Shown here: positions 32,969 to 43,719 of the stretch, in pieces | How positions within the stretch are numbered: position 1 is the first letter of the stretch | How the letters are laid out: each line of letters begins with the position of its first letter | Assembly (NCBI RefSeq): GCF_027579695.1 | Contig: NC_083587.1 | Coordinates: forward strand, 59,631,238-59,695,237 | DNA length: 64,000 bases | DNA from: Neoarius graeffei | Lineage: Eukaryota > Chordata > Actinopteri > Siluriformes > Ariidae | Direction: 5' to 3' | Translations under genes and position numbers: made by a program | Notes under the pieces: generated by a model | The model's input: only the letters and a program-made list of their open reading frames with translations | Databases searched by the model: none | What the model was told of the DNA's origin: nothing

Positions 32969-33125
32969 CTGCACAGGTTATCCCCAGATTCTCCTGATGC
33001 TCTCTACGAGCTACTTTGCGCCTTGCAGGAGGGGCGTCGACTCAACGACCAGCGCTGCTCCTTCACCCTGCAGCCACGCCGGAGGTGCCACTCAGAGCCT
33101 GGAACCCCACTCCACAACCAGAAAG
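32969..33125 (+). CDS. gpsm3: GPSM3-like GoLoco protein, exon with first GoLoco motif
   Basis: Acceptor GTCCCCAG ends at 32968; donor GTGAGG begins at 33126. The 157 bases give residues 165-216 plus one base. LYELLCALQEGRRLNDQRCS is a GoLoco motif with the diagnostic DQR triad (191-193), followed by FTLQPRRRCHSEPGTPLHNQ, a basic Ser/Pro linker. Human GPSM3 as I recall it has three motifs matching the three later ones here, so this is an extra N-terminal motif. Intron 2 that follows is about 8 kb and repeat-filled. The splice signals, phase and motif together make this exon secure. Confidence 0.85.
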
Positions 33126-33430
33126 GTGAGGAAAATAAAATAAATAAATAAATAAAATTTCTCACAACCTTCTCAGAATTCCACTTTGATCACAATTAGT
33201 ACTTTATAAAGTATACTATTAGTATTTAATGTTACGAAGTATTTGATAGATTTTTTCAAAAATAGCTTCAACTTTTATCTTGCAATATTTTACAATAACA
33301 TTAGTGTTATTTTATTCTATACAATAGTGATATTTATTATTGTGTTACGACAACATTCCGAAAAATTTGCTGTTACTATTATACTAGCATTATTACACTA
33401 ACTACAATACTATCCTAACTGTAATTTACA
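33126..33430 (+). repeat. AT-rich degenerate repeat, partly duplicated downstream
   Basis: 33260-33430 is about 90% similar to 34768-34940 (shared TACAATAACATTAGTGTTAT and ATACTAGCATTATTACACTA). It belongs to the diffuse TAGTGTTACT-like repeat that makes up much of intron 2. Confidence 0.75.
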
Positions 33431-33433
33431 AAA

Positions 33434-33725
33434 AAAAAAGAGGAGCTCTACAACATGATCATAACTTCACAAATCCATCTTCATCTTAGACACCGATCAG
33501 TTCCATTCATCGTCTTCTTGTTCAGCTTCTGAACGTGCTTGCGTCAATATTCGATTTTTTATCCTGTGATAAGTGAAGTTTGGGGATGTGATATGGTGAT
33601 GTTGTGATATTGTGACAGCACCTTTAGTTTTCTTCTGTACTTGTTGATTAAATGTGTGTTAAATTCTCATATTGATGAAATTACACACAGCATGGCAACA
33701 GACAATACTCGTTTCTCACGGACTT
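33434..33725 (+). pseudogene. Duplicated gpsm3 exon-3 end plus intron 3 start (partial exon copy)
   Basis: Begins GAGGAGCTCTACAACATGAT, matching the last ~31 bases of gpsm3 exon 3 (41359-41389), and stays over 95% similar through the following intron to the start of the CTTT array (compare 41390-41645). The splice donor GTACGT of the true exon is replaced here (ACAAATCCATC), so the copy cannot be used as that exon. It lies inside intron 2, 7.9 kb upstream of the original. Only the EELYNMI-TSQ half of GoLoco motif 3 is represented. Confidence 0.9.
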
Positions 33726-33742
33726 CTTTCTTTCTACCATCT

Positions 33743-33743
33743 G

Positions 33744-33819
<76 letters not shown>

Positions 33820-33901
33820 TAAGAATCTTTCTTGGCCAAGAACAAGTGTACAAGTTCTTTCTTTCTTTCTTTCTTTCTTGGCCAAGTACAAGTGTACAGG
33901 T

Positions 33902-33977
<76 letters not shown>

Positions 33978-34017
33978 AATCTTTATTGGCCAAGTACAAG
34001 TGTAGATGTTAGTTGCT

Positions 34018-34085
<68 letters not shown>

Positions 34086-34124
34086 AATCTTTATTGGCCA
34101 AGTACAAGTGTAGATGTTAGTTGC

Positions 34125-34181
<57 letters not shown>

Positions 34182-34203
34182 GGCCAAGTACAAGTGTACA
34201 GAT

Positions 34204-34271
<68 letters not shown>

Positions 34272-34327
34272 TTCTTTCTTTCTTTCTTAATTTTTATTGG
34301 CCAAGTAGAAGTGTAGATGTTAGTTGC

Positions 34328-34408
<81 letters not shown>

Positions 34409-34447
34409 AATCTTTATTGGCCAAGTAGAAGTGTTGATGTTAGTTGC

Positions 34448-34484
<37 letters not shown>

Positions 34485-34506
34485 GGCCAAGTACAAGTGT
34501 ACAGAT

Positions 34507-34573
<67 letters not shown>

Positions 34574-34608
34574 ATCTATCTTTCTTGGCCAAGTACAAGT
34601 GTACAGAT

Positions 34609-34664
<56 letters not shown>

Positions 34665-34703
34665 AATCTTTATTGGCCAAGTAGAAGTGTAGATGTTAGT
34701 TGC

Positions 34704-34764
<61 letters not shown>

Positions 34765-34776
34765 TGTGAAATAGCT
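33743..34776 (+). repeat. (CTTT)n higher-order array, gpsm3 intron 2
   Basis: Long CTTT runs are separated by about ten copies of a 20-40 bp unit containing TTGGCCAAGTACAAGTGTA, often extended with GATGTTAGTTGCAT. The plus (sense) strand is almost all pyrimidine. All FLSFFLS-type or KERKKE-type reading frames here are translations of the repeat. Confidence 0.97.
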
Positions 34777-35005
34777 TCACCTTTTATCATACAGTATTTT
34801 ACAATAACATTAGTGTTATTTTATTCTATAGGATAGTGATGTTTATTATTGTGCTGCTACAACATTCCTAAAAATGTACTGTTACTATTATACTAGCATT
34901 ATTACACTAACTACAATACTATACTAACTGTAATTTACAGCTTTTTATACTTTTTACAAAAATGTTACTCCAGTTTTCCTGAGAAAGTACAGGACTAACA
35001 CTATA
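34777..35005 (+). repeat. Degenerate TAGTGTTACT-type repeat, second copy
   Basis: Counterpart of 33260-33430, following the CTTT array. The pair brackets the array and the duplicated exon piece. Confidence 0.75.
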
Positions 35006-35013
35006 CTCTAGCA

Positions 35014-35333
35014 CAACCTTTCTCAACCGGGGTGCCGTGGCACCCTGGGGTGCTGTCTGGCTTCGTTAGGGGTGCCGTCAAAAAATTATATATTCTAACA
35101 TTGAAATAAATAAAATGAATTAAAATTCCAAAAAGCGATAGTTACACTAATGCAGATCATCGCCGCCTCATGCATCATCAAAATTTATCTCACGGCCCCC
35201 TTTCCCATGTCACAACGTCACTGCCGGGGTCAGCATATGGTCAATGTGACTGCGCATATTTTATACAGGGGTGCCTTGAGAATTTACATACTTCTGAAGG
35301 GTGCGGTGACTGAAAAAAGGTTGAGAAACACTG
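35014..35333. mobile_element. hAT-like MITE with 8-bp target duplication
   Basis: CTCTAGCA flanks both sides (35006-35013 and 35334-35341). The right end GGTTGAGAAACACTG and left CAACCTTTCTCAACC are related inverted ends, and GGGGTGCC recurs inside. Intron 2 of gpsm3. Confidence 0.78.
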
Positions 35334-35536
35334 CTCTAGCATAAGTATTTTTAAACAGTTTTACAATAATGTACTCGTACTGTAAAGTGGACTTTTACAT
35401 CGTTGTTACTCTCAACTTCATTTGTGTTCATATTTTCTAAAGTATTATTCTTATTGTTTGTTTGCTACTATTATGGTTCACTGTAAAGATTAACTTACTG
35501 TAATAATATTATATTTCCTATATAGTGTTAATGTAC

Positions 35537-35923
35537 GGGCGGCATGGTGGTGTAGTGGTTAGCGCTGTCGCCTCACAGCAAGAAGGTCCGGGTTCGAGCC
35601 CCGTGGCCGGCGAGGGCCTTTCTGTGCGGAGTTTGCATGTTCTCCCCGTGTCCGCGTGGGTTTCCTCCGGGTGCTCCGGTTTCCCCCACAGTCCAAAGAC
35701 ATGCAGGTTAGGTTAACTGGTGACTCTAAATTGAGCGTAGGTGTGAATGTGAGTGTGAATGGTTGTCTGTGTCTATGTGTCAGCCCTGTGATGACCTGGC
35801 GACTTGTCCAGGGTGTACCCCGCCTTTCGCCCGTAGTCAGCTGGGATAGGCTCCAGCTTGCCTGCGACCCTGTAGAACAGGATAAAGCGGCTACAGATAA
35901 TGAGATGAGATGAGATGAAATGA
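35537..35923 (+). repeat. tRNA-derived SINE copy with 12-bp target duplication
   Basis: GTGTTAATGTAC flanks both sides (35525-35536 and 35924-35935). Full length, with the tail ending ATGAGATGAGATGAAATG. Confidence 0.95.
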
Positions 35924-35999
35924 GTGTTAATGTACTAAACTGTGACTATAGTTTTAGTTTATTTTTTATTTCTGTGTCATGCCAAACATTTGGCCCATC

Positions 36000-36990
36000 C
36001 TACTTGAGGTTACAAGTCACCCACATTTTGCAAAACATACCGTACTTTTTTCCTCTTCCCCAGGCTTTCTCCAGATACCTGGCTAATTTATATGCTTCAT
36101 ATGTGAACAGCCAACTCAGTCTTTGTGCATCATCCATATTTACAAGATCAGTATCAGTTTTTATCTTCCAAAACAGAGCATTGCACAGTTCACAACAAAA
36201 AGGACAATTTAAAAAATGGAACTCATTTTCTATTTCATTTGGACAGCACATTGAACAAATTTGTTTTTCTTCTTCTATATTAACGTATCGTTCAGTTTCC
36301 ACAGTCAGAAGTAAAATACCAGATCTCAGCTGGGCACATATAGAGCTTTCTTTTTTTTTGGGGGGGGGGTTGTACAAATTACATATAACATAATTCACTG
36401 TCCCATATTCAGTTTTTATCATAATAAAATTATGCAATTTTGGTTTAGTCCATATATCATCAGCTCACGGTCCTTTATTCTGAGCAAACACAGATTCTCC
36501 AAGCAAACAAATGTTAAGTTTTTCATGATTAAAAAATGCCTCATCAAACCCAGAGTTGCAGAACAATGTGCACACATCTTTAAACCAAGAACCAATAATT
36601 TGTTTATCCCCGATAAATATTTATTTTGTCAACCTACTTTCTTCCATATCAAGTCACCCATTCCATAACTGAGCTGTACATATCTTCCACCGAACCTCAC
36701 ATGATTCCCAGCCCATGTCCCCCACTATAGCCAACTTTGGTGCACATTTATGTACACCCAAAAAATATCTTATGGCGCTGTTTTGCACTGATTGACACAT
36801 AGAGATATTTCTAAGACCCCGAACATCAGCAGTACAGAACACACACAAGCTTTAAACAGTTTAGAGTATGTTTGTCAACTCATATCCTTCAAATTTTTAC
36901 TTTTACCATTAATTCCTCCCAGAGCTCGACGTGCTGATTCAGCAAGAATCTTAACACCTTTTTACGATAACTTGTTTAGTTTATAGGTCC
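36000..36990 (-). pseudogene. LINE ORF2 C-terminal remnant in gpsm3 intron 2
   Basis: Minus strand: SVQNSAIRYFLGVHKCAPKL and AIVGDMGWESCEVRWKIC (36848-36654), then after breaks SSICAQLRSGILLLTVETER, YVNIEEEKQICSMCCPNEIE, NEFHFLNCPFCCELCN (36437-36000). The NEIENEFHFL-C-P-x5-C series, preceded by a Q-x2-AxxYFLGVH block, is the region after the reverse transcriptase in a common fish LINE. Many breaks. The clade is not assigned. Confidence 0.7.
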
Positions 36991-37045
36991 TATACACCAG
37001 GATGTACAGTGTTTATAACCAATAAAAGAGTGGTCTTCTACTGTA

Positions 37046-38614
37046 TACAGTGGTGCTTGAAAGTTTGTGAACCCTTTAGAATCTTCTACATTTCTGCATA
37101 AATATGACCTAAAACATCATCAGATTTTCACACAAGTCCTAAAAGTAGATAAAGAGAACCCAGTTAAACAAATGAGACAAAATATTATACTTGGTCATTT
37201 ATTTATTGAGGAAAATGATCTAATATTACATATCTGTGAGTTGCAAAAGTATGTGAACCCCTAGGATTAGCAGTTAATTTAAAGGTGAAATTAGAGTCAG
37301 GTGTTTTCAATCAATGGGATGACAATCAGGTGTGAGTGGGCACCCTGTTTTATTTAATAAACAGGGATCTATCAAAGTTTGATCTTCACAACACAGGACC
37401 TCAGAAAAAGTGTTGCTGATGCTCATCAGGCTAGAAAAGGTTACAAAACCATCTCTAAAGAGTTTGGACTCTACCAATCTACAGTCAGACAGATTGTATA
37501 CAAATGGAGGAAATTCAAGACCATTGTTACCCTCCCCAAGAGTGGTCGACCAACAAAGATCATGCCAAGAGCAAGGAGTGTAATATTCAGTGAGGTCACA
37601 AAGGACCCCAGGGTAACTTCTAAGCAACTGAAGGCCTCTCTCACATTGGCTAATGTTAATGTTCATGAGTCCACCATCAGGAGAACACTGAACAACAATG
37701 GTGTGCATAGCAGGGTTGCAAGGAGAAAGCCACTGCTCTCCAAAAAGAACATTGCTGCTCGTCTGCAGTTTGCTAAAGATCACGTGGACAAGCCAGAAGG
37801 CTATTGGAAAAATGTTTTGTGGATGGATGAGACCAAAATAGAACTTTTTGGTTTAAATGAGAAGCATTATGTTTGGAGAAAGTAAAACACTGCATTCCAG
37901 CATAAGAACCTTATCCCATCTGTGAAACATGGCGGTGGTAGTATCATGGTTTCGGCCTGTTTTGCTGCATCTGGGCCAGGACGGCTTGCCGTCATTGATG
38001 GAACAATGAATTCTGAAATATACCAGCGAAGTCTAAAGGAAAATGTCAGGACATCTGTCCATGAAGTAAATCTCAAGAGAAGGTGGGTCATGCAGCAAGA
38101 CAACGACCCTAAGCACATAATTCTTTCTACCAAAGAATGGTTAAAGAAGAATAAAGTTAATGTTTTGGAATGGCCAAGTCAAAGTCCTGAGCTTAATCCA
38201 ATCGAAATGTTGTTGAAGGACCTGAAGTGAGCAGTTCATGTGAGGAAACCCACCAACATCCCAGAGATGAAGTTGTTCTGTATGGAGGAACGGGCTAAAA
38301 TTCCTCCAAGCCAGTGTGCAGGACTGATCAACAGTTACCAGAAACGCTTAGTTGCAGTTATTGCTGCACAAGGGGGTCACACCAGATACTGAAAGCAAAG
38401 GTTCACATAGTTTTGCTACTCACAGATATGTAATATTGGATCATTTTCCTCAATAAATAAATGACCAAGTATAATATTTTTGTCTCATTTGTTTAACTGG
38501 GTTCTCTTTATCTACTTTTAGGACTTGTGTGAAAATCCGATGATGTTTTAGGTCATATTTATGCAGAAATATAGAAAAGTCTAAAGGGTCCCCAAACTTT
38601 CAAGCACCACTGTA
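37046..38614 (+). mobile_element. Tc1-like transposon, nearly full length
   Basis: The ends TACAGTGGTGCTTGAAAGTT and AACTTTCAAGCACCACTGTA are inverted repeats with TA borders. Further mirrored segments (ATAAATGACCAAGTATAAT near 38455; ATTATACTTGGTCATTTAT near 37182) make extended inverted ends of about 230 bp. Length 1.57 kb. Intron 2 of gpsm3, sense orientation. Confidence 0.93.
37379..38392 (+). pseudogene. Tc1-like transposase with two nonsense codons
   Basis: One continuous frame apart from stops. N-terminal helix-turn-helix: GYKTISKEFGLYQSTVRQIV; hook SGRPTKI; second HTH TSKQLKASLTLANVNVHEST. The DDE domain has VLWMDETKIELFG (D), MQQDNDPKH (D), SPELNPIEMLL (E), the DD34E series. The TAA at 37883 follows YVWRK, and a TGA at 38228 follows KDLK; the frame then continues AVHVRKPTNIPEMKLF to the natural end GGHTRY-stop at 38390. 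The start codon region is eroded. It needs only two changes to read through, so it died recently, but it is inactive as it stands. Confidence 0.9.
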
Positions 38615-38838
38615 GCTAATATTTACTATAGTGTTACTCTAACATACTCTATATATGTACTTTAAGCTATCTTTGAGGGCAGAAAATATTGACACTAAAA
38701 TGCTGCTGAAAGGATTCTATACTAAAATTCTTTGCTCTAGTGTTATTTTAAGCTAATTTATAGAGGACTGATACTAAAATCTAGCGTTAATAACTTGAAA
38801 TAGTCTGTAGTGTTACTCTAAAATACTCTAAAGTATTT
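38615..38838 (+). repeat. Degenerate TAGTGTTACTCTAA-type repeat
   Basis: Loose tandem repeats such as ATAGTGTTACTCTAACATAC and GTAGTGTTACTCTAAAATAC, alternating with CTAAAGTATTTTAGAG. Same background as 39200-39390, 39660-39930 and 40280-41050. Confidence 0.6.
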
Positions 38839-38842
38839 TAGA

Positions 38843-39190
38843 GGGCACCGCGAGCTGACCTAGTGGTTAGCGTGTCCGCCTCTCAACCAGGAGATCATGA
38901 GTTCTACTTGTGGTCGGGTCATACCAAAGACCATCATAAAAATGGTACCTTCTGCTATATGGCAAGACACGCTGCAGTACAGATGCGAGTAGGGAGTGAA
39001 ACTCTCGCGGTTACCAGAGGACCAGCCCCCCAATGTAACCCTAGCTACAGTATATAATAGGCGAGAGGCCAAGGGCTATGGAAACGGAGATCGACGCCGC
39101 ACCCATGTGCCTTAATGTGTTGGGTAATACTGGGACAGGAGACTGCCTGGGAAGACCAGATCCTGGCACGGAAGGGACTTTGACTTTGAT
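38843..39190 (+). repeat. Second tRNA-derived SINE family member
   Basis: Head CACCGCGAGCTGACCTAGTG then GTTAGCGTGTCCGCCTC (A-box region) and a weaker B box GAGTTCTACT. The body (AAGACCATCATAAAAATGGT; TGCCTGGGAAGACCAGATCC) is unrelated to the abundant SINE. The 3' end has ACTTTGACTTTGATT repeats. Confidence 0.75.
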
Positions 39191-39400
39191 TTTAGAGGAC
39201 ATATTGAGTCTAATTTACATGTTTTAGAGTTATATTATTATTATAATAACATTCTGTAGTGTGGATTTTTACTCTGTTACTAGAACATTCCGCTGTGGTA
39301 GTGTTTCCTGAATTATTACTGTATTTATTATTGTTCTTGTCATTATGTAGTGTTGTTACAATAATATTACATTTACATTTTACTACACTATCAGATATGC

Positions 39401-39452
39401 TAGCTAGCTAGCTAGCTAGCTAGCTAGCTAGCTAGCTAGCTAGCTAGCTAGC

Positions 39453-39504
<52 letters not shown>
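39401..39504 (+). repeat. Compound (TAGC)n-(TAGA)n microsatellite
   Basis: About 13 TAGC units pass directly into about 12 TAGA units. The TAGC part is a self-complementary tract. Confidence 0.98.
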
Positions 39505-39937
39505 GTTCTTAAGGTAAAATTACATGCAAGTAGGATAATATACTAAAGCACAATTGAACTAAATACATGAAACTAAAACCAAGGATAGCACAGCAAAGTG
39601 TAAAACAGCACTTATTTCCATTGTGGTCCTAAGAAAAGTTTCAGGATGGCACTATGTTAGCTGTTTAATAATGTATTACTCTTTTCTTTCGGTATTATCA
39701 CTAAGTGTACAGTTTTCTACTGTAGCACTACGTAGTATTTACTTTCTAGTGTTACTCTGGCTTACTATATAGTGTTACTACTTGCTACAGTTTGACCACA
39801 ACTTATTCAAAAGAGGACTTGAACTCGAGTATTGCCAATTTTATAAAGCTTTACGATGTGTACTAAAACAGTATCGTCACTATAATTGTTTAACTTTTAT
39901 GATAGTGTTAATATAACTTTCTTTGTGTTACTATAGG

Positions 39938-40270
39938 ACTATTATCACCTCCGACAACCTTGTTGGAAGAGGTTTTCACCTTTGTTTGTTTCCTGTTTCC
40001 ATGGTAACTCTCAAAGTAAACAGATTTTGAATTAAATTTGGAGGAAAAGTGAACAATTGGCCAAGGAACAACTGATTTTAGATTTTGATATAATTCCAGA
40101 TCCAGGATTTTTTGGACTTTTCCCAACATAACTCAAAAAGTAGTGAACGGATTTGGATGAAATTTGGTGGACAGCTTTAGTATTATCCTCGGTTCAAGTG
40201 ATTTCATTTTGATGTTGATAACATGTGGCTTGGTGGAGATCTGGACTCTACCGTCCATATCTCCACCTTT
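39938..40270 (+). repeat. Teleost interspersed repeat with CCTCCGACAACCTTGTTGGA end
   Basis: Starts at a short inverted pair (CCGACAACCTTGTTGGAAG), then ACGGATTTGGATGAAATTTG and TGGTGGACAGC, typical of a widespread fish repeat. Family name not assigned. Confidence 0.5.
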
Positions 40271-41102
40271 CTAGTATAATATTGCTTTTGAGACTTGCTG
40301 TAAAGTTTGATTTACATGAACTTGCATACAATGTAGTGTTACTTCACATATAAATTTTTAATATCTACGACGGTATTACTATACTTTGTAAGAATTGCAT
40401 TTTCCTACAGTGTTACAGGTTCTGTCACTAATTATACAGTCGGAATTGAGGTTTCAGTTGGGTCGTCTTTTACTCTAGTGCGAAAAATGTACTCAAGTCT
40501 TACTCTAACTTACTGTTATTACATAGTGCTCTGGGTTGTTACAGTTCTAGATGATATTTACTGTACTATTGTTAGAATAACATACTATAGTGTGGACTAT
40601 TACTGCATTGTTACTACAATGTGTACGATTTGTACAATGTGTACTGTGTTACGATTTACTAAAGTGTTACTAAAGGTTATTGTGGCTCGACCCATTGTGA
40701 CTTGTACGCTTACTGTGGTATTCATATTCTTTAAAACTATTACTGTGAATTATGATATTTCATTTTATTATACTAAATTTTTATATTGTTACTATTTACT
40801 TGAACGTAACTCTATTCTACTATAGTGAGACTGTGGTTGCTGGACTCTTCCTTGTCTGAGAACATTTTCTTCTGCTTTTTTTGTTATTCATACTTGTTTT
40901 GTAACATTCTCACCACTAGCATTTCTCCATTATCATTGATCTTTACTATACTTGGTATTTCACTCTTGGATATTAACGCAGTTTATTTCTGGTCTGAATA
41001 CAATTTTGTAAAAACTGACTTGTCCTATAGTGTCACGATCAACACAGAGTGGACTTTTTTCTATCAAATTTACCTCTTACTGTCATCCTCTTTTCCAAAT
41101 AG

Positions 41103-41389
41103 TGACCTTCTCATCCATGACGTCACTGCAGAAGGAGGAGTTCTTCGATCTGGTGGCCACCTCCCAGGCTCGACGGCTGGACGACCAGCGTGCTGATTTT
41201 CAGAGCCCTTCCTCAGAAGCCCCTGTGCCTTTGTCTCAGAAGCCTCGGCGTGCCTCCAGTGCCCCTGAGACAATCTCGCACCCGAGACCCAAATCGAGGA
41301 GAAGCAGCTGGAAGGTCATAGAGTTTGGCCAAACCGTTCCCAAACCAGCGGCGAAAGAGGAGCTCTACAACATGATCCTAACTTCACAA
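41103..41389 (+). CDS. gpsm3: GPSM3-like GoLoco protein, exon with second motif and half of third
   Basis: The acceptor AG at 41101-41102 (TTCCAAATAG, after a pyrimidine run) is chosen because it restores the phase left by exon 2; the more obvious CTGCAG at 41131 would not. Donor GTACGT starts at 41390. Residues 217-312 comprise VTFSSMTSLQKEEFFDLVAT, SQARRLDDQRADF (GoLoco, DQR at 244-246), a Ser/Pro/Arg linker (SRRSSWKVIEF), and EELYNMILTSQ, the first half of motif 3. Human GPSM3 has a matching LYSTILSHQ segment in its middle motif. The 3' end of this exon and its intron have been copied to 33434-33725. Confidence 0.85.
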
Positions 41390-41644
41390 GTACGTTTCAT
41401 CTTAGACACCGATCAGTTCCATTCATCATCTTCTTGTTCAGCTTCTGAACGTGCTTGCGTCAATATTCGATTTTTTATCCTGTGATAAGTGAAGTTTGGG
41501 GATGTGATATGGTGATGTTGTGATATTGTGACAGCACCTTTAGTTTTCTTCTGTACTTGTTGATTAAATGTGTGTTAAATTCTCATATTGATGAAATTAC
41601 ACACAGCATGGCAACAGACAATACTCGTTTCTAACGGACTTCTT

Positions 41645-41687
41645 TCTTTCTACCATCTTTCTTTCGTTCATTTTCTTTCGTTCATTT

Positions 41688-41739
<52 letters not shown>

Positions 41740-41775
41740 TAAGAACCTTTATTGGCCAAGTACAAGTGTACAAGT

Positions 41776-41835
<60 letters not shown>

Positions 41836-41876
41836 TCAGAATCTGTTATTGGCCAGGTACAAGTGTAGATGTTAGT

Positions 41877-41924
<48 letters not shown>

Positions 41925-41965
41925 TCAGAATCTGTTATTGGCCAGGTACAAGTGTAGATGTTAGT

Positions 41966-42025
<60 letters not shown>

Positions 42026-42084
42026 ATTGGTTGATTGATTGATTTATGAAAGAATTTTCATTGGCCAAATATAAGAGTTGAAGT

Positions 42085-42116
<32 letters not shown>

Positions 42117-42238
42117 TCAGAATCTTTGCTTGATCAAGTACATGCATTGGTTGTTCTTTCTTTCTTTCTTTTTTATTGATTGATGAATGATTGATTGATT
42201 TATGAAATAATTTTTATTGGCCAAGTACAAGTGTAGAT

Positions 42239-42290
<52 letters not shown>

Positions 42291-42335
42291 TCAGAATCTG
42301 TTATTGGCCAGGTACAAGTGTAGACGTTAGTTGCT

Positions 42336-42403
<68 letters not shown>

Positions 42404-42462
42404 ATTGGTTGATTGATTGATTTATGAAATAATTTTTATTGGCCAAATATAAGAATCGAAGT

Positions 42463-42538
<76 letters not shown>

Positions 42539-42576
42539 TCAGAATCTTTGATTGATCAAGTACATGTGTTGGTTGT

Positions 42577-42632
<56 letters not shown>

Positions 42633-42702
42633 ATTGATGAATGATTGATTGATTTATGAAATAATTTTTATTGGCCAAGTACAAGTGTAGATGTTCGTTG
42701 CT

Positions 42703-42746
<44 letters not shown>

Positions 42747-42858
42747 ATTGATTGATTGAATGATTGATTTATGAAAGAATTTTTATTGGTCAAGTATAAA
42801 TGTTGAGGTTGCTTCTTTCTTTCTTTCTTTCTGAATCTGTAATTGGCCAGGTACAAGT

Positions 42859-42922
<64 letters not shown>

Positions 42923-42956
42923 TCAGAATCTTTGATCAAGTACAAATGTTGGTTGT

Positions 42957-42987
<31 letters not shown>

Positions 42988-43041
42988 GAATCTGTTATTG
43001 GCCAGGTACAAGTGTAGAAATTATTTCTTTCTTTTTCTCAG
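41645..43041 (+). repeat. (CTTT)n higher-order array, gpsm3 intron 3
   Basis: 1.4 kb of CTTT runs separated by units of two types: AGAATCTGTTATTGGCCAGG with TACAAGTGTAGATGTTAGTT, and TTGATTGATTTATGAAATAA with TTTTTATTGGCCAA. Seven CTTTCAG-A (or CTCAG) steps occur on the sense strand. Same family as 33743-34776. Confidence 0.97.
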
Positions 43042-43719
43042 AATCTTGACAGCGTTATAAACAAACAGCAGCAGATTTCACAGTGAAAGTTAGAAATGTC
43101 ATGATAAATCAAATGCATGTCATTTTCTCATATTGATAACACGATCAAGTGTGCAGTGAGCTTCAGCTTTCTCTCAGTGAACCAGTGACTTGTTTGAAGT
43201 CTGAGGAGACACGTCTGAGTTTAATCTTTAAGTGTAATCTTTAAGCCGTTCTCTACAGTAGTAATCACCAGACAGGACGTAACCACTCTATAAATAACCA
43301 TGTTAATAAATAACCATGTGAGAATGATAAGTTTAAAGAACCATTTAGAGTTCATTTTGGGTTCAAGGGCCATAATGACAACATCATTTTATTATAAATG
43401 TGTCAGTTATGTGCGACAGTGCAGGGAATGAATTTAATCAAACATAGCCAAAGGATCAATCACATGATCATATATCATCATGCTAGATTAGAGAGATTAG
43501 ATTTGAAAGTGTTGGAAGAGGGGAAAGTTTGCTCAGAAAATGTCACTAAATTTACTATTTTCATATATTTATGCAAAATGATACAATTTACAATTTACTG
43601 TTTGTAAATGCTAGCAAGAGTGTTATAATGTCCATTGAAGCAGGAATTTTTTGAAATGTTGAAATTTCAGAGACATACAGAAGCGCTCATGAAACATTCA
43701 TTTTGTTCCACGTTGACAG
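43042..43719 (+). other. gpsm3 intron 3, unique distal part
   Basis: No repeat recognised. The true acceptor is CGTTGACAG at 43711-43719, preceded by TTTTGTTCCA. Confidence 0.6.

Noticed and set aside
33641..34790. Long open frames rich in FLSFFLS or KERKKE
   Set aside because: They are direct translations of CTTT/AAAG repeats in intron 2; no codon signal, start context or homology.
41117..41131. CTGCAG at 41126-41131 as the acceptor of gpsm3 exon 3
   Set aside because: It would put GoLoco motif 2 out of phase with exon 2; the AG at 41101-41102 keeps the frame.
40478..41196. Membrane-like frames at 40478-40825 and 40825-41196
   Set aside because: Hydrophobic character comes from the AT-rich TAGTGTTACT-type repeat; no splice or start evidence, and the second overlaps gpsm3 exon 3 in another frame.
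41588..43060. Regularly spaced repeats resembling a CRISPR array
   Set aside because: The spacers are simple CTTT runs of variable length, the units diverge, and the DNA is vertebrate intron.
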